The notes: generated by a model from the sequence alone, not told the origin. A stretch of 64,000 nt of DNA from Biomphalaria glabrata (GCF_947242115.1 NC_074723.1:15053001-15117000); one strand, 5' to 3'. Shown: positions 45,367 through 56,540, counted from the first letter of the stretch. Translations and numbers: made by a program.

Positions 45367-46200
45367 GACAGGGATTTTCTTTTTCAGTTTAATTTTTCTT
45401 CTTTTGTTGCTTGGTGCAAGTTTCCAGCCTACTTGTCGTTTTAAACTAAGCTCTAAGCACCCATTAGAGCAGGCAGGCTGTGGCGGATCAGCACCTAACT
45501 GACTGGGGGCTGCCCAGGTTGAGGCGGGCGGTAGCTGATCAGTGAGGCGCGAAGACCTCTCCCACCGTCAGAGACAACCCGTGGCGTCCATACATTACGC
45601 CAATCAAGTTGGACTTATAACCCGTAACTGTTGTCTCCCGTGTTGTTTTAGCCGCTTTGCAGCAGCACCAGAGTTTCCTCTCCAGGGCGCATTCCTGGGC
45701 CTTGGATAAAGGAGTCATGGGTGGCCCATGCGTCATGATCCCTCTCTCGACCTTGCTAATGTGATCCAAAGGAACGCATCGCATTACATTTGGCACCAAC
45801 TCGGTTGCAGAAGCTGCCGGAGGGAATTTCGCAGCTGATACTCCCAACGCCTAAGGGGCTTCACTCCTGATTTCTCCTCGAGGTTGTCTCCTGAAGCCTT
45901 AGTACCGCAAGGCAGCGGGGGTTTGAAGTCAGAGTACCCCTCTCCTAGATGAACTGCCTTACTAGGCTGACGAGCTCCATCTGCCCGAAGCTCCCGGTTT
46001 TGTGGCGCCAGGTATCCGCCTTCACCCCTTCACCTGTTAGTAAGAGCAGTTTCGACGGGCTTAATATCTAAGCCACACGAGCAGGCCAGGTGCTGGACTT
46101 AGTTGTCAGAGGCTATTTGAGACGCATGCCATTAGGAGTATTTTATAGACAATGGGAGCTTAACCCCATTGACACCCCTGGCCATGACAACCTTTGAAAC

Positions 46201-46215
46201 CATATATTACACTAT
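46201..46215 (+). repeat. 15-bp target-site duplication, right
   Basis: An exact copy of 42148-42162; immediately after it the interrupted Tx1-like LINE resumes. Confidence 0.9.
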
Positions 46216-48100
46216 TAGCCAAAAAAAACAACAGATAACAGTTCTCCAAGTGACTACAGGCCCATCTCACTACTCAATACAGACTATAAACTACTGACAA
46301 AAATGATTTTTAAACGACTTAAACCCTTCATTCCCCAACTCGTAAGACAAGACCAATACTGCACCCACCCCGACAGGAGTATTGATGGAATGACACATTT
46401 CATTCGAGATTTTATCATGTACAGTCATGAAAAAAACTCTAGCGTTTCCTTGTTATCTGTAGATCAAGAGAAAGCTTTTGATAGAGTCAGCCATAATTAT
46501 CTCTTTAAAGTATTAGAAAAATGTAAAATCAGCTCTTTTTTAATAAAATTTATCAAACTAATTTACGCCAATGCTAACAGTAGACTAATAATCAACCATT
46601 CTTTAAGCCAATCCTTTCCAATTCAAAGATCTGTTAGACAGGGCTGTCCATTATCCCCATTTTTATACATCCTTTAAAAGTTTACAATTTTTGGCCATGC
46701 CAGCGGTTCTAAAATTAATATAAAAAAATCCTCAATAATGGGTGTAGGGAAGTGGACATTTAAGGAAAAATATTCTTTTAAACTTGTAAATAAAATCAAA
46801 ATATGTGGTATAGAATACAATAGTAACCCTTTTTTTCTTCTGTGAAGATCAGTGGAAAAATATTATTATTAAGGCATCCAATATAGTTAACATGTACAAG
46901 CACACAGGTTCTACTATTTTTGGTAGAGCCATCCTTATAAACAATTTGGTCATCCCAAAGATAGTCTATTTAGCCAATATTATAGAACCCCCTACAAAAT
47001 ACATATTTCAATTAAATAACATAATTAGAAGTTTCATCTTCAAAAACACACTTAGAAACATCAAACATACTACAATCATTCAAAACAAAGAGGATGGGGG
47101 GATCAATTTACAAGACATCAAAACTAAAATATGTGCACTCAGATTAAAATTCATAGGTCAAGTAGTTAAGAATCCAAATGATGTCCCCCTTACAATATAC
47201 TATTATGGTTTGAGATTAAGCAATTTAATTCCAATACAAAACAACACTCCACACTATTTTGGCACAAACTTACATCCTTTTTACAGATCCATCTCAAGAA
47301 CTCTTTCTGGCAATGAACCTTTAATACACAATAAATATAAAGAAATATACACAACATTAAAAAAACAGTTACAAGAAAATTTAGCTATTAGGATTAAATG
47401 GGGAAAAGATTTAAATATAACAGATTTTAAAGACACTTTTACTAACCTTCATAACAAACACATTGCAACAAAAGCTAAAGAAATATCTTACAGACTTATC
47501 TTTGGGATGACTCCATTTTCAAAGAAAAAACCTGGTGTAAAATATTGTAAATTTTGTCAATCTGTTAATGGTGACAATGAAAAGCATTTATATTTAGAAT
47601 GTTCTTTATTTAGTAATGTTAGAAATACTGTAAGAGATTTATTAGAGGGAAATTGTGAAACCAATGTAAATATTAATTTATCTATTCTCTTAAATAAGTT
47701 ACCTAAAACTAAACACAAGATGATACATAATTTTAACTTAATAATTATATCAGAATATAGAAACTTAGTATGGAACAGTAGACTTAAAGCTGTGTATCAT
47801 AATGTCATTTTTAACCCTAATGATTTGGACATAATATATAGAAATATAGTTAATTTTAAAATTGAACACTATAAAGGCTAACCCCAAATGTAATTTTACA
47901 TCGACCCATTGTATGTACATATGTTATATATTAAATCAAGGAACTTTTTTTTTTTTTTTTTTTCCAAGGAATCCTTTATTTTCTTTCAATGAATTGGTAG
48001 ATTCCATTTGTATCATAAATTATCAATCTTACAAAGTCTGTTTAAACAATAAAGAAAATAAGTTTGAATGTATGGGGGGTGTTTTTGTGTTTGTATAAGT
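46216..48100 (+). mobile_element. Tx1/L1-like LINE, 3' portion
   Basis: Resumes the reverse transcriptase with DYRPISLLNTDYKLLTKMIF, DQEKAFDRVSHNYLFKVLEK and RQGCPLSPFLYIL up to 46,677. The following sequence jumps to GSKINIKKS, so the YxDD catalytic region has been lost. The frame at 46,892-47,881 gives the C-terminal domain, including a CCHC-type knuckle CKFCQSVNGDNEKHLYLEC. A shift near the start of the resumed segment is also present. The 3' end lies somewhere between about 48,060 and 48,420 and is not sharply defined. Confidence 0.78.
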
Positions 48101-48754
48101 AATAACTATTAAAAATTTGCATGTGTATGTATTTAAAACATCATTTTTTTGCTTTAAAATTATAATTACTAAAAATTACCTATAAACTATTTATTAATCT
48201 TTTTTTCAACAAGAGAGACAATTAGGACTGGAAGAGGCAAGGTGGAAATTTCTTTTGGTTACATCCCTTTGACCAAATTAATAAATTTTCAAGACAACCC
48301 AAACAGGACAGGATTTCGTGAAAATGGACCAAATGGACTACTAAATTGTTAAAAAAAATAAAACAGAAACAGAAAAAAAAAACAAAAAAAAAACACTATT
48401 ACAATAAATAATAATAAAAATAAATTTAATCTTAAAATGAGTTACATGCCAAAATGAAATAATTTTTTAAGCTCTTCATACACATATTTTGAAATCTGTA
48501 CTTTAATGGAAACCATATTGCTTCATTATATGTACATTTTTGTAACTCTAGCAGACCCCAGAGAAGTCCTAAGGATAAAGGATGGAGGTCCTTTGTCTTA
48601 GGTTCTTAAGGGAAAAATTGTTGCAAAAATAATATAAATAAAAATGAATGCTAATAACTCATACGTCTAAAAAAAATATATATATATAGTTTGGCAATAC
48701 TTATTTTAAGGAACATTTTCAAAAATTTTTGTGAATGTTTTTTTTTCACCAATT

Positions 48755-48905
48755 TCTGGACATTTGCTGTCATCATTTTATGGACCGTTGCTGTCACCTT
48801 TTTCTGGACCTTTGCTGTCACCTTTTTCTGGACCTTTGCTGTCATCATTTTATTGGACCTCTGCTGTCATCATTTTCTGGACCCCTTGCTGTCACCATTT
48901 TATAG
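48755..48905 (+). repeat. 24-27-bp tandem repeat (six units)
   Basis: Units read TTTCTGGACCTTTGCTGTCA with CC or TCA plus T-runs between. Divergence between units is modest. Reading frames across it are artefacts. Confidence 0.85.
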
Positions 48906-49049
48906 ATCTTCGCTGCAGCCTACTCCGCGATAATACTGAAAATCCTGGAATATGACTTTGATAAAAATGTCTTTTTTTTATGAAATTTTCCTTGTGTTAT
49001 TATTAATTTAGAATGATGTTTTGTGTGTTTTCTTTGAAAAAAAAAAATT

Positions 49050-49349
49050 AAAAAAAAAAAAAAAAAAAAAGAAGCCCAATAAAGAGGTCAAGAGGCCGAA
49101 AAAGAGGCAAAGAAAAGAGGCAAAAGCCCAAGGATTCCTAGGATGTACTAAGCTAGACAACTGAAGTCAAAAGCTAAAAAGCTGAGGTTTCCTAAAAAAA
49201 AAAAAAAAAGAAGCCCAATAAAGAGGCCAAGAGCCCAAAAAAGAGGCAACGCCCAAAAAAGAGGCAAAGAAAAGAGGCAAAAGCCCAAGGATTCCTAGGA
49301 TGTACTAAGCTAGACAACTGAAGTCAAAGCTAAAAAGCTGAGGTTTCCT

Positions 49350-49375
<26 letters not shown>
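49050..49375 (+). repeat. A-rich tandem duplication, about 160 bp unit, two copies
   Basis: Each unit starts with poly(A) and GAAGCCCAATAAAGAGG, has several AAAGAGGC words, then CCCAAGGATTCCTAGGATG and GCTGAGGTTTCCT, and ends in poly(A). The two copies are nearly identical, so the duplication is recent. Poly(A) on both sides of each unit resembles a retroposed short element captured in tandem. Confidence 0.8.
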
Positions 49376-49383
<8 letters not shown>

Positions 49384-49394
49384 TGTCAAGGTTC

Positions 49395-49690
49395 CTTTTC
49401 CTAGCCACATTTTCTTTCATGATGGTAGGAGATGGCTGCGAGCAAGATTCCAGCCCCGGATTATCGTAGTGACAGTTCGCAGTACATACCACACGACAAG
49501 CGGACATATACATACATTGTTAAATAGATGAATGTCTGTATTGGAAGACGATACAATTAGAATACTAGATGTAAAACAATCCGACTTTAGTATAAAAAAA
49601 AGGGAACGAACTGAATTCGAACTTGTGGGCAAAAGCCATCTCATGCTTCTCATGGCAACGCGGTAACCACTCCACTAGCGTCAGTCTATG
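49395..49690 (-). mobile_element. tRNA-like SINE remnant(s)
   Basis: At 49,600-49,690 the minus strand has GCTAGTGGAGTGGTTACCGC (box A-like) and AAGTTCGAATTC (box B-like) about 50 bases apart. At 49,395-49,500 there is a segment resembling 18,490-18,600. No cloverleaf with a matching acceptor stem is visible, so a functional tRNA gene is unlikely. Confidence 0.4.
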
Positions 49691-49769
49691 ACCATGGAAG
49701 GTTGTAGAGTTATCTCTCTTGTTTCTATTTCATGTTTGTGTTCACTAAGCTTGAGACGGCAGCCTTATT

Positions 49770-49960
49770 TCAAGGGTACTAACTCAGCTTATACCATTAC
49801 TTTATTTCCTTGTTTGAGATACCAAACTAAGACATTTTATACCAATAGTTAATAGTGTTTTTAAACTGATTCTTGTTTTGTTAAGTACAAAAAATAATTG
49901 TTTTAAGTTTCAACTTCATCCGAGAATGATTGTGAGAGAAATAACATGCACAATTATCTA
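49770..49960 (+). repeat. Dispersed AT-rich repeat R2
   Basis: It contains AAGTTTCAACTTCATCCGAG and GAGAGAAATAACATGCAC, the R2 core. Confidence 0.65.
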
Positions 49961-50433
49961 AGGAAAAAAACATATTTAGCCATGTTTCTGAAAACTGAAG
50001 GATTAATTTCTCTTGTTGATATAAAAATAATTACCGATTGGAGTGATCGTTAAATGAACTTGTGTGTTACCCGTGCTTGTAATCGTGCTAGTATTTGTAA
50101 TCGTGTTCGCATTATCGTTGTCTGTGAATCGTGACCAGTCTGTACTGTGTTATTGTGTGTATCAGTCGTGTTTTATTAAAATAAAGCCTTGTTTCTAAGG
50201 TTATGAATTGATTCAGTATATTACACCGATAATTAATTTTGCTTTTTAATTCATATTTTGTAAGGTACAATAGATAATTGTGTTGATAAATTAAACAATA
50301 ACAATTTCCGGTAAGAATACTTTTATTTTAGCATCATTTGTGAAACTGGGATACTACGAATTCTGTTTATGCCAGATTTTTTTTTTTGCAATTTCTGAAG
50401 AATAATAGCCTCTTTAACAAAATCGTCATTCCC

Positions 50434-50605
50434 TGCCCTACTTACCGACTTACCGAAGCGAATCACGAATTGTTACTTCTAGGTTTAATATTTTGAATAT
50501 GGTGCAGTATTCAGCATGGCCTTGGACAGCTGTGGTGTAACATTTAATGAACACCCCAAACCAACACCTAACACGCCACAGACTTGAAGTGTAATTACAT
50601 CAATG
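50434..50605 (+). promoter_or_regulatory. Promoter and untranslated exon 1 of P450 copy D
   Basis: The exon ends TTACATCAATG at 50605, followed by the donor GTAAGT. The TATA element is weak (CATTTAATGA at 50541-50550), and TGCCCT at 50434-50439 stands where A-C have TGACCT. The upstream region aligns with promoters A and C through TTTGCAAT and CCTCTTTAA-like blocks. The intron runs 50606-52492. Confidence 0.62.
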
Positions 50606-51349
50606 GTAAGTAATGTTTGCATAATAGAAGTGCTGTGCATACTGATCTATAACCAGACATTTTCTCCTTTCTTAGTCATGCATTTTGAGTCATTCTTGTA
50701 AAACTATTGATAATGCTGGATTTATTTTGAAAGGGAAATAATTTGATCGCACTAGTACTATGGAAAGAAGTCCTCATTTAAAAATAAAAAAAAAATAATA
50801 ATCTGAACAAGAAAAACATTTTAAAATATATATTTTTTAAAGACTATACCTTCATTATCAAACTTCAAAGAGTAAAAATAATTTTAAAAACATGCAAAAC
50901 AGTTTTGGTTCCACTCAGGTATCAAACCCGTGACACCATCATGTGCTAGAACTTACGCATTTTCTGATTAGGCCAGCGGAAGGCATAATTAAGCAATTAT
51001 TTATTGATATGTTTATTATACTGACATCTAGATTTAACACTGGACGAAAGTTCTGATTTAGAACCATTTTTGAAGACTTGTTCTTCATTGAAATTTGAAA
51101 GAAAGAATATGATATGTATCTTTCTTCCAATAGTAGTGAGCCTTTATTTATTGATTTCAATATACTGAAATAAAATTGTTAACATAGTTGGTATTGGGAG
51201 TCTAAACTTTGTGCCACTGTGAAAATCGCTTGTTGGTATTAACGCAATAATTGCATGTTATAAGATGCAATGTTCTGCACGTGAGCAACTAGAGTTAAAG
51301 ATTGATAATAAGGCCTATCTACAAATACTAGCCTCAAGTGATACTCGAG

Positions 51350-51396
51350 TCTACGAACTATCTATTTCACTTGGCAGTGAGTCAACGGACAAGAAA
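51350..51396 (+). other. Single-copy ancestor of the 47-bp satellite, intron of copy D
   Basis: GTGATACTCGAGTCTACGAA, then CTATCTATTTCACTTGGCAG and TGAGTCAACGGACAA, is one unit of the 47-bp repeat with the same left flank (ACTAGCCT) as arrays A and C. There is no second unit. A weaker single counterpart lies in the intron of copy B at about 21,795-21,845. Confidence 0.75.
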
Positions 51397-51901
51397 GATG
51401 GTGCCAGAAGAACCTTATTAGTTTATAGTTTACGATTAAAATAATATTTTTTTTTATCGCGCTTATGCCTACAAAGGCATGTCAATCTGAACCCTCAGGC
51501 ATGTAAACATGCAGCCATCCAGTGGTTCTAAATCTATACACTAATCACAAACCTTGATCTATTTTAATAAAAAAAAACATAGTCCGATTTCTTTACTGCA
51601 GTGTTATAGCGACATAATTTTTAAATTGCCGGGGAGGGGATGCAGAGACTGAATATCCAATTAACAACATTCTATTCCAATAGAGAGCATTACCCCCCCC
51701 CCTCCACATGGATACAGTGTTCACATAATCATCACAATAGGTATTGTGCATGGAATAAAAGAGAAGAGGAAGTCAATTTGAGAATGGTGTGTACCACTCT
51801 ACTTGTATGTTGCTATTTTAAATCAAGTAGGATGTGACAACTAACATTTTGAAAAGAATGCTTCTTATTGCTATGCGAAATAGAATGGAAAAACATGTTT
51901 T

Positions 51902-52045
51902 TTTAGAGCCCCCCCCCCCCGAAAGGTGAATAGTCGCTTTTAGTTTTGTGTGGTCTGTCTGTCCGTCCGTCCGTCCGTCCGTCCCGTTTACACCTAAAAA
52001 ACTGGAAAAAATATTGAAAAACTGTGATGTGAATTATTACAATTA
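51902..52045 (-). repeat. Partial copy of dispersed repeat R1
   Basis: It contains a C-run, GAAAGGTGAATAGTCGCTTT and repeats of GTCC, matching the reverse complement of 4870-5005. It is in the intron of copy D. Confidence 0.6.
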
Positions 52046-52492
52046 TACCATATATAAGATACACCTCTGCATTTCTATTTATTTGTATTCCACACAAAGG
52101 CGGATTCAGGTCGACCGTGTGTGTGCTTGAAAGAGAAATAGCACATTTTGTGCTATTTATGCTAAATTTTATGGTAGTTCTTCAAAGCTAATTATTATAT
52201 TGTAATGCTTTCTTCTTATCCTATAAAAGATGGGTGGATGTTTGTACGCACAAATGGGTTATAAATAGATGGAATGACAGACAAACGAAGGTCAAATCAA
52301 AGCAAAATTGAATGTCTCAAAAGTGTGCAGAAGAAATGTTTTTAGCCAAAAGGAAACTGACATTATGTCAACGTTGTCCATGATAATGTGTGTAGACAGA
52401 ATGATAGGACTGAAAATGTATCCAGAAAAAAATGATCTAAATACATACTGTTTAAGACTTTTTAAAAAGTAAAAACATTATTTTTTTTTCAG

Positions 52493-52499
52493 AGTGACA
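52493..52499 (+). other. Exon 2 leader of copy D (7 nt)
   Basis: AGTGACA between the acceptor and the ATG. Spliced to exon 1 it gives ATGAGTGACAATGTTTGA, the same overlapping upstream ORF as in A-C. Confidence 0.6.
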
Positions 52500-53999
52500 A
52501 TGTTTGAGACAGTTCTTCCATATTTTGAGACTTCTGCCATTCTCGCTGCAGTTCTGTTACTTTTGGTGACTTTCTACATCAGGTCACGTCAACCTAAAAA
52601 TTTACCACCATCACCTGGAGCAGCTCTTCCTCTTATTGGACACTTGCATCTGCTGGGGAAAAATCCTCGGAGAAGGTTCAAGCAATGGGCACAGGAATAT
52701 GGAGATGTCTTTACACTTCAAATGGGTCCACAGAGAACTATTTTTGTGAACACACTGGAAGCTATGAAAGAAGCTTTCATCAAGAAAGCTGACTTTTTCT
52801 CAGACAGATCCCAGAACAATATTATAGGACGTCATGCTTCCAACTTTTTTCATGGCATCATTTCCACTTCTGGGTCCAACTGGAAAGCCCAGAGAACCAC
52901 GTCCCTAGCCATTCTCAGAAACTTTGGTATGGGCAAAAATATGTTGGCTGAAAAAATCTTAGAAGAAGTTTCTTTCTACACCAAAGAGCTGGCCAATAGC
53001 AAAGGAAAACCTTGTGATATTCATTACCTGACCAATATGAGTATATCTAATGTGATAAGCTCCATCATATTTGGGAAACGTTTTGAGTTCAATGATCCAA
53101 AATTTATAAAGCAAATTGAAATGTTCAATGACCTGGTGAAGTTAAGCACGGGAGTTTTAGTCTTGAACTTTTTCCCTAGTTTATATTATCTGCCTTTCGA
53201 TTTGTTCAAAGGCAAAAAGCTGATACAATTATATTTAGCTATGCGCGATTTCACTGATGAGATGATTAGTGAAATAAAAATGCGTCATGATTCTGGAAAT
53301 CTAGACAACTACATTGTTGCTTATATTGAGGAAATGGAGAAAGAGAAACAAGTGGGACAACACTTTCTAGACGAATTAAATTTGGCTCGCAACATTGACA
53401 ACTTGTTCATAGCTGGCTCAGAAACTACAAGCACTACAATAATGTGGTGCCTGTTGTACATGTTGCACTATCCTGAAGTTCAACAGAAAATTTATAAAGA
53501 AATAGTTGAACAGATTGGAACAGATCGTTCACCGAACATAACAGACAAAAGCAACTTGAAATACTTAACAGCTGTGATCATGGAAGTTCAAAGAAAGGCC
53601 AGCATTGTGCCCTTAAGTCTTCCTCATCTTTGTAACAAAGACACAACCCTTGCTGGTTACAACATTCCAAAAGGCACAATCGTAATGCCCAATCTGGACG
53701 CCATTCATGCAAGTAAAGAAATCTGGGGAGATCCTGAAAATTTTCGCCCTGAAAGATTTCTGGAGGCTAAAGGAAACATAATCAAGAGGGAAGAACTCAT
53801 GCCTTTCTCTATTGGCAGACGTATTTGTCTGGGAGAATCATTGGCTAAAATGGAGTTGTTCTTATATCTGTCCACTTTATTTCAGAAGTTTGAATTTCTT
53901 CCAGCATCTCCGGATAACGTTCCACCACTACAAGATACTTGGGGCTTAGTTGCCGCCCCTGAGCCTTTTGAAATCATATGTGTAGAAAGAGCTAATTAA
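52500..53999 (+). CDS. Cytochrome P450 copy D (CYP2 clan), intact
   Basis: A 499-residue single-exon P450 with every expected motif: anchor, LPPSPG, WKAQR, AGSETTST, EVQR, PERF and FSIGRRICLG with Cys443. SRS1 reads SQNNIIGRHASNFFHG, intermediate between B and C, and there are a few further changes in and near the substrate-recognition regions (for example HASKEIW for HSSKEIW). The true start is the ATG at 52500, though the frame is open two codons upstream. Its 3' flank does not match A or B. Expected to be a microsomal monooxygenase; substrate unknown. Confidence 0.97.
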   Translation: MFETVLPYFETSAILAAVLLLLVTFYIRSRQPKNLPPSPGAALPLIGHLHLLGKNPRRRFKQWAQEYGDVFTLQMGPQRTIFVNTLEAMKEAFIKKADFFSDRSQNNIIGRHASNFFHGIISTSGSNWKAQRTTSLAILRNFGMGKNMLAEKILEEVSFYTKELANSKGKPCDIHYLTNMSISNVISSIIFGKRFEFNDPKFIKQIEMFNDLVKLSTGVLVLNFFPSLYYLPFDLFKGKKLIQLYLAMRDFTDEMISEIKMRHDSGNLDNYIVAYIEEMEKEKQVGQHFLDELNLARNIDNLFIAGSETTSTTIMWCLLYMLHYPEVQQKIYKEIVEQIGTDRSPNITDKSNLKYLTAVIMEVQRKASIVPLSLPHLCNKDTTLAGYNIPKGTIVMPNLDAIHASKEIWGDPENFRPERFLEAKGNIIKREELMPFSIGRRICLGESLAKMELFLYLSTLFQKFEFLPASPDNVPPLQDTWGLVAAPEPFEIICVERAN

Positions 54000-54064
54000 C
54001 ATTTTAAAGCATTGATATATTTTTCAAAATGACGGAACATTTTTTTGTAATATTTAACTTTCTA

Positions 54065-54240
54065 TAAATCTATTAGAGCATGGAATGGGTTGCCTGAGCT
54101 AGCCAGGAAAACCAGTGACTTGGCAGAATTTAAGTCATTGGTTAATATGCATGACTAAATGCATGACGCGTAGGACGTAATCATCTTCTTTTTTGAAGTA
54201 ACGTCTGTATTATATAAGATAAGAAGAAGAAGAAGTGTGA
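54065..54240 (+). mobile_element. LINE 3' end fragment with (GAA)n tail
   Basis: It encodes RAWNGLPELARKTSDLAEFK, the last residues of a Jockey/RTE-like ORF2, then a short 3' region ending ATATAAGATAAGAAGAAGAA. It starts about 65 bp after the stop of copy D and matches 37,290-37,640 in reverse. Confidence 0.7.
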
Positions 54241-54289
54241 AATTGTTTCCCATAATTACATGCCATACGCCTGATCCTATTATTGTGTG

Positions 54290-54530
54290 GACCAGTCTAA
54301 CTTATACCAACACATCTGTCAAGTACATTTTTTTTCACCTGTTCCATGCCAAACAAACAAAAAATTACAATAGCTTTAACTAATTAGTTATTTTTGTTAT
54401 CGATTCTTGTTTGTCATATACAAGAAACAATTGTGGAAATTTTCCTCTTAATCCGATATTGGGTGTGGGAGAAATAATGTGTACAAAATGTTTACAAGAC
54501 AGACACACAGACAGAGTGCGTTAATAAAAT
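54290..54530 (+). repeat. Dispersed AT-rich repeat R2
   Basis: It contains GATATTGGGTGTGGGAGAAA and ACAGACAGAGTGCGTT at its end. Two further partial copies follow at 55,050-55,180 and 55,190-55,400. Confidence 0.65.
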
Positions 54531-54728
54531 GATTTACATTAGTAGAGTATTTGTAGTACTTCAAAATTAAACTTCTATCTTTACCATCGAACTTTGTCTA
54601 AATATATCTAAATAACGTGTGAGGTTTACATCAATGTCTCTTCAAGGTTTGCATAGACGATTCAATATAACAGTAGTTTTTTTTTCTTTTTTCCATACAA
54701 CTAATAACATGGTCAGATATCTTCTCCC

Positions 54729-54928
54729 GGCTTATGCAGTAAGGCGTGACAAGCCCTTCCTTGCCTGGCTTGTGCAGTAAGGCGTGACAAGCCCCCTCTT
54801 ACCTGACTTATGCAGTAAGGCGTGGCAAGTCTCCTCATACCTGACTTATGCAGTAAGGCGTGACAAGCCCCCTCATACCTGACTTATGCAGTAAGGTGTG
54901 GCAAGCCTCCTCTTGCCTGGCTTGTGAA
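54729..54928 (+). repeat. 38-bp tandem repeat (five units)
   Basis: Units share CTTATGCAGTAAGGCGTGAC followed by AAGCCCCCTCATACCTGA. Two units differ more, with CTTGTGCAG. No known family. Confidence 0.85.
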
Positions 54929-55399
54929 GGTGTTTTAATTCTAAGAATTTTTTTTATTAAAAAAAAAGGCTTTTCTGATGGGAAGAATTCCACATTTACA
55001 ACTATGCATCTCAATAATTTAGACGTTATTTTCTTTTTCGATATCCAACAAAATAATTAATTACCAATAGTTAATTGACTACTTGGTTAGTTTTTTTTTA
55101 TTGATTCATGTTTTGTTAAGTACAATAAATAAATGCTTCAAGTTTCCGCGAATGGATATCTGAGAAATTACATGTATAATTATCTAAGGGGACAAAAACC
55201 TACATTTTTAAAACTATATCTGTAAATACTGAAGGAATCATTTCCTTTATAGTTATCAAATAAAATAATTAACTGCAAGTAATTAATGGACTAATTGTTG
55301 TTGTTTTTTTTTTATTGATTCATGTATTGTCTTCGCCAATGAGTAATCGTGCAAAGTTTGAACTTGATCCATAAAAAGGGTGTGGGAGAAACTCATTTT

Positions 55400-56530
55400 T
55401 TCGACGGGTGACAACACATTTGCTACAAAACAATAGTTTAAAGACATAGTAAGCGTTTCTTTAACCGTGTTGTGCCTCCCCACCTTTACCAAACGTGCTG
55501 ACAGAAAGTGTGATTGGATACGTTCACATATTTTTCAAGGGGAAAATCTTTGAAGTTCTACTTATTAATTACGACATTGTGACCAAAACTTTACAAGATT
55601 AAATAACTGAAATAAAAGACATTTAAGTTGAAAAGACAATGAAGTTTCATTTTAGAATTAAAGTTGGCAAGCCAAAGATACGTTTCAGCCTTACATTACC
55701 ACTCCGATATAATATATACCATCCGAGGCCACGACCCACGTTGTCTGGCATGAATTCGTCACTGATCACTGCACAAGCGAAAGACACTAGCAGACACCAT
55801 GCAGGTCTGGAATAGATAAGTTTATGAAATAATTTTTGTAAATATTTTTTTGTGAGGAGATAGAGCCTCAACTCAACCCCTATCTACCTACTACGCCCAT
55901 GAAATTCGGTGACTGAAGTTTTCTCAGGCAGTCACCTTGGATTTGCTTTATTAATGAAACCCAGCGACTGGTAGGAAAAATTATGTGTAAAGTATTGTAT
56001 TTGGAGGAGGAGTAGGTGAGGGGTTAAACCTCAATCCCCGGTTAGGTTTATGCTTTGTATTGGCAGTGAACGTGGACCAGAATGTCTACTTGTATTACGC
56101 CTTGATTCTGGGGCTATTTGTAACACTAACTCTAAGCCTAAGTTTGTTTTTTTTTATATATAATGAAAGAGCGTTATAACGCTTCTAAATGGAGTCCAAT
56201 TACATGCAAAATGAGAACTCAGCTCTCTCAAATTAAGGTTAGGAGTTAAGACACTTCATCTTTGAATTACTTTCACTTGTTTACATCTTACCAGTTCATT
56301 TGACATAATCTTGAGGCTTTTGGTAAAGAATGAAGTATATCGATTTCCTTTAAAATTTACCATGCGTTTGATTTAAAAATAACAAAGGCCCCCCAAAATA
56401 TGAATACCAATAAACAACTTTAAAATAAATGTCATGTTACAATGTGCAGTGTTATTACTTTTATAGAAGTATATACTACAAACCTAGTTACAAAGCAAAT
56501 AGCACATTTTAAAGGGCCTAAATCTAGTTA
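55400..56530. other. Gene-free interval
   Basis: Only short frames and no repeat structure I can define. Confidence 0.4.
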
Positions 56531-56540
56531 TAGAATAAGC

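Larger units (their letters stand above)
42163..46200 (-). mobile_element. Near-complete APE-type LINE (I/Nimb- or RTE-like) inserted in the Tx1-like LINE
   Basis: A 4.0 kb element in the opposite orientation to its host LINE, with an exact 15-bp duplication at both ends. On the minus strand it has an untranslated 5' region of about 0.8 kb (46,200-45,367), an endonuclease frame (45366-44155), a reverse transcriptase frame (44197-42209), and a 3' region of only 46 bases with no poly(A). One frameshift separates the two frames. It is clearly younger than the host LINE. Clade is uncertain: the NYRGISLL and VYPESQCGFRAGRSTTDM motifs are shared by Nimb/I-like and RTE-like mollusc elements. Confidence 0.85.
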
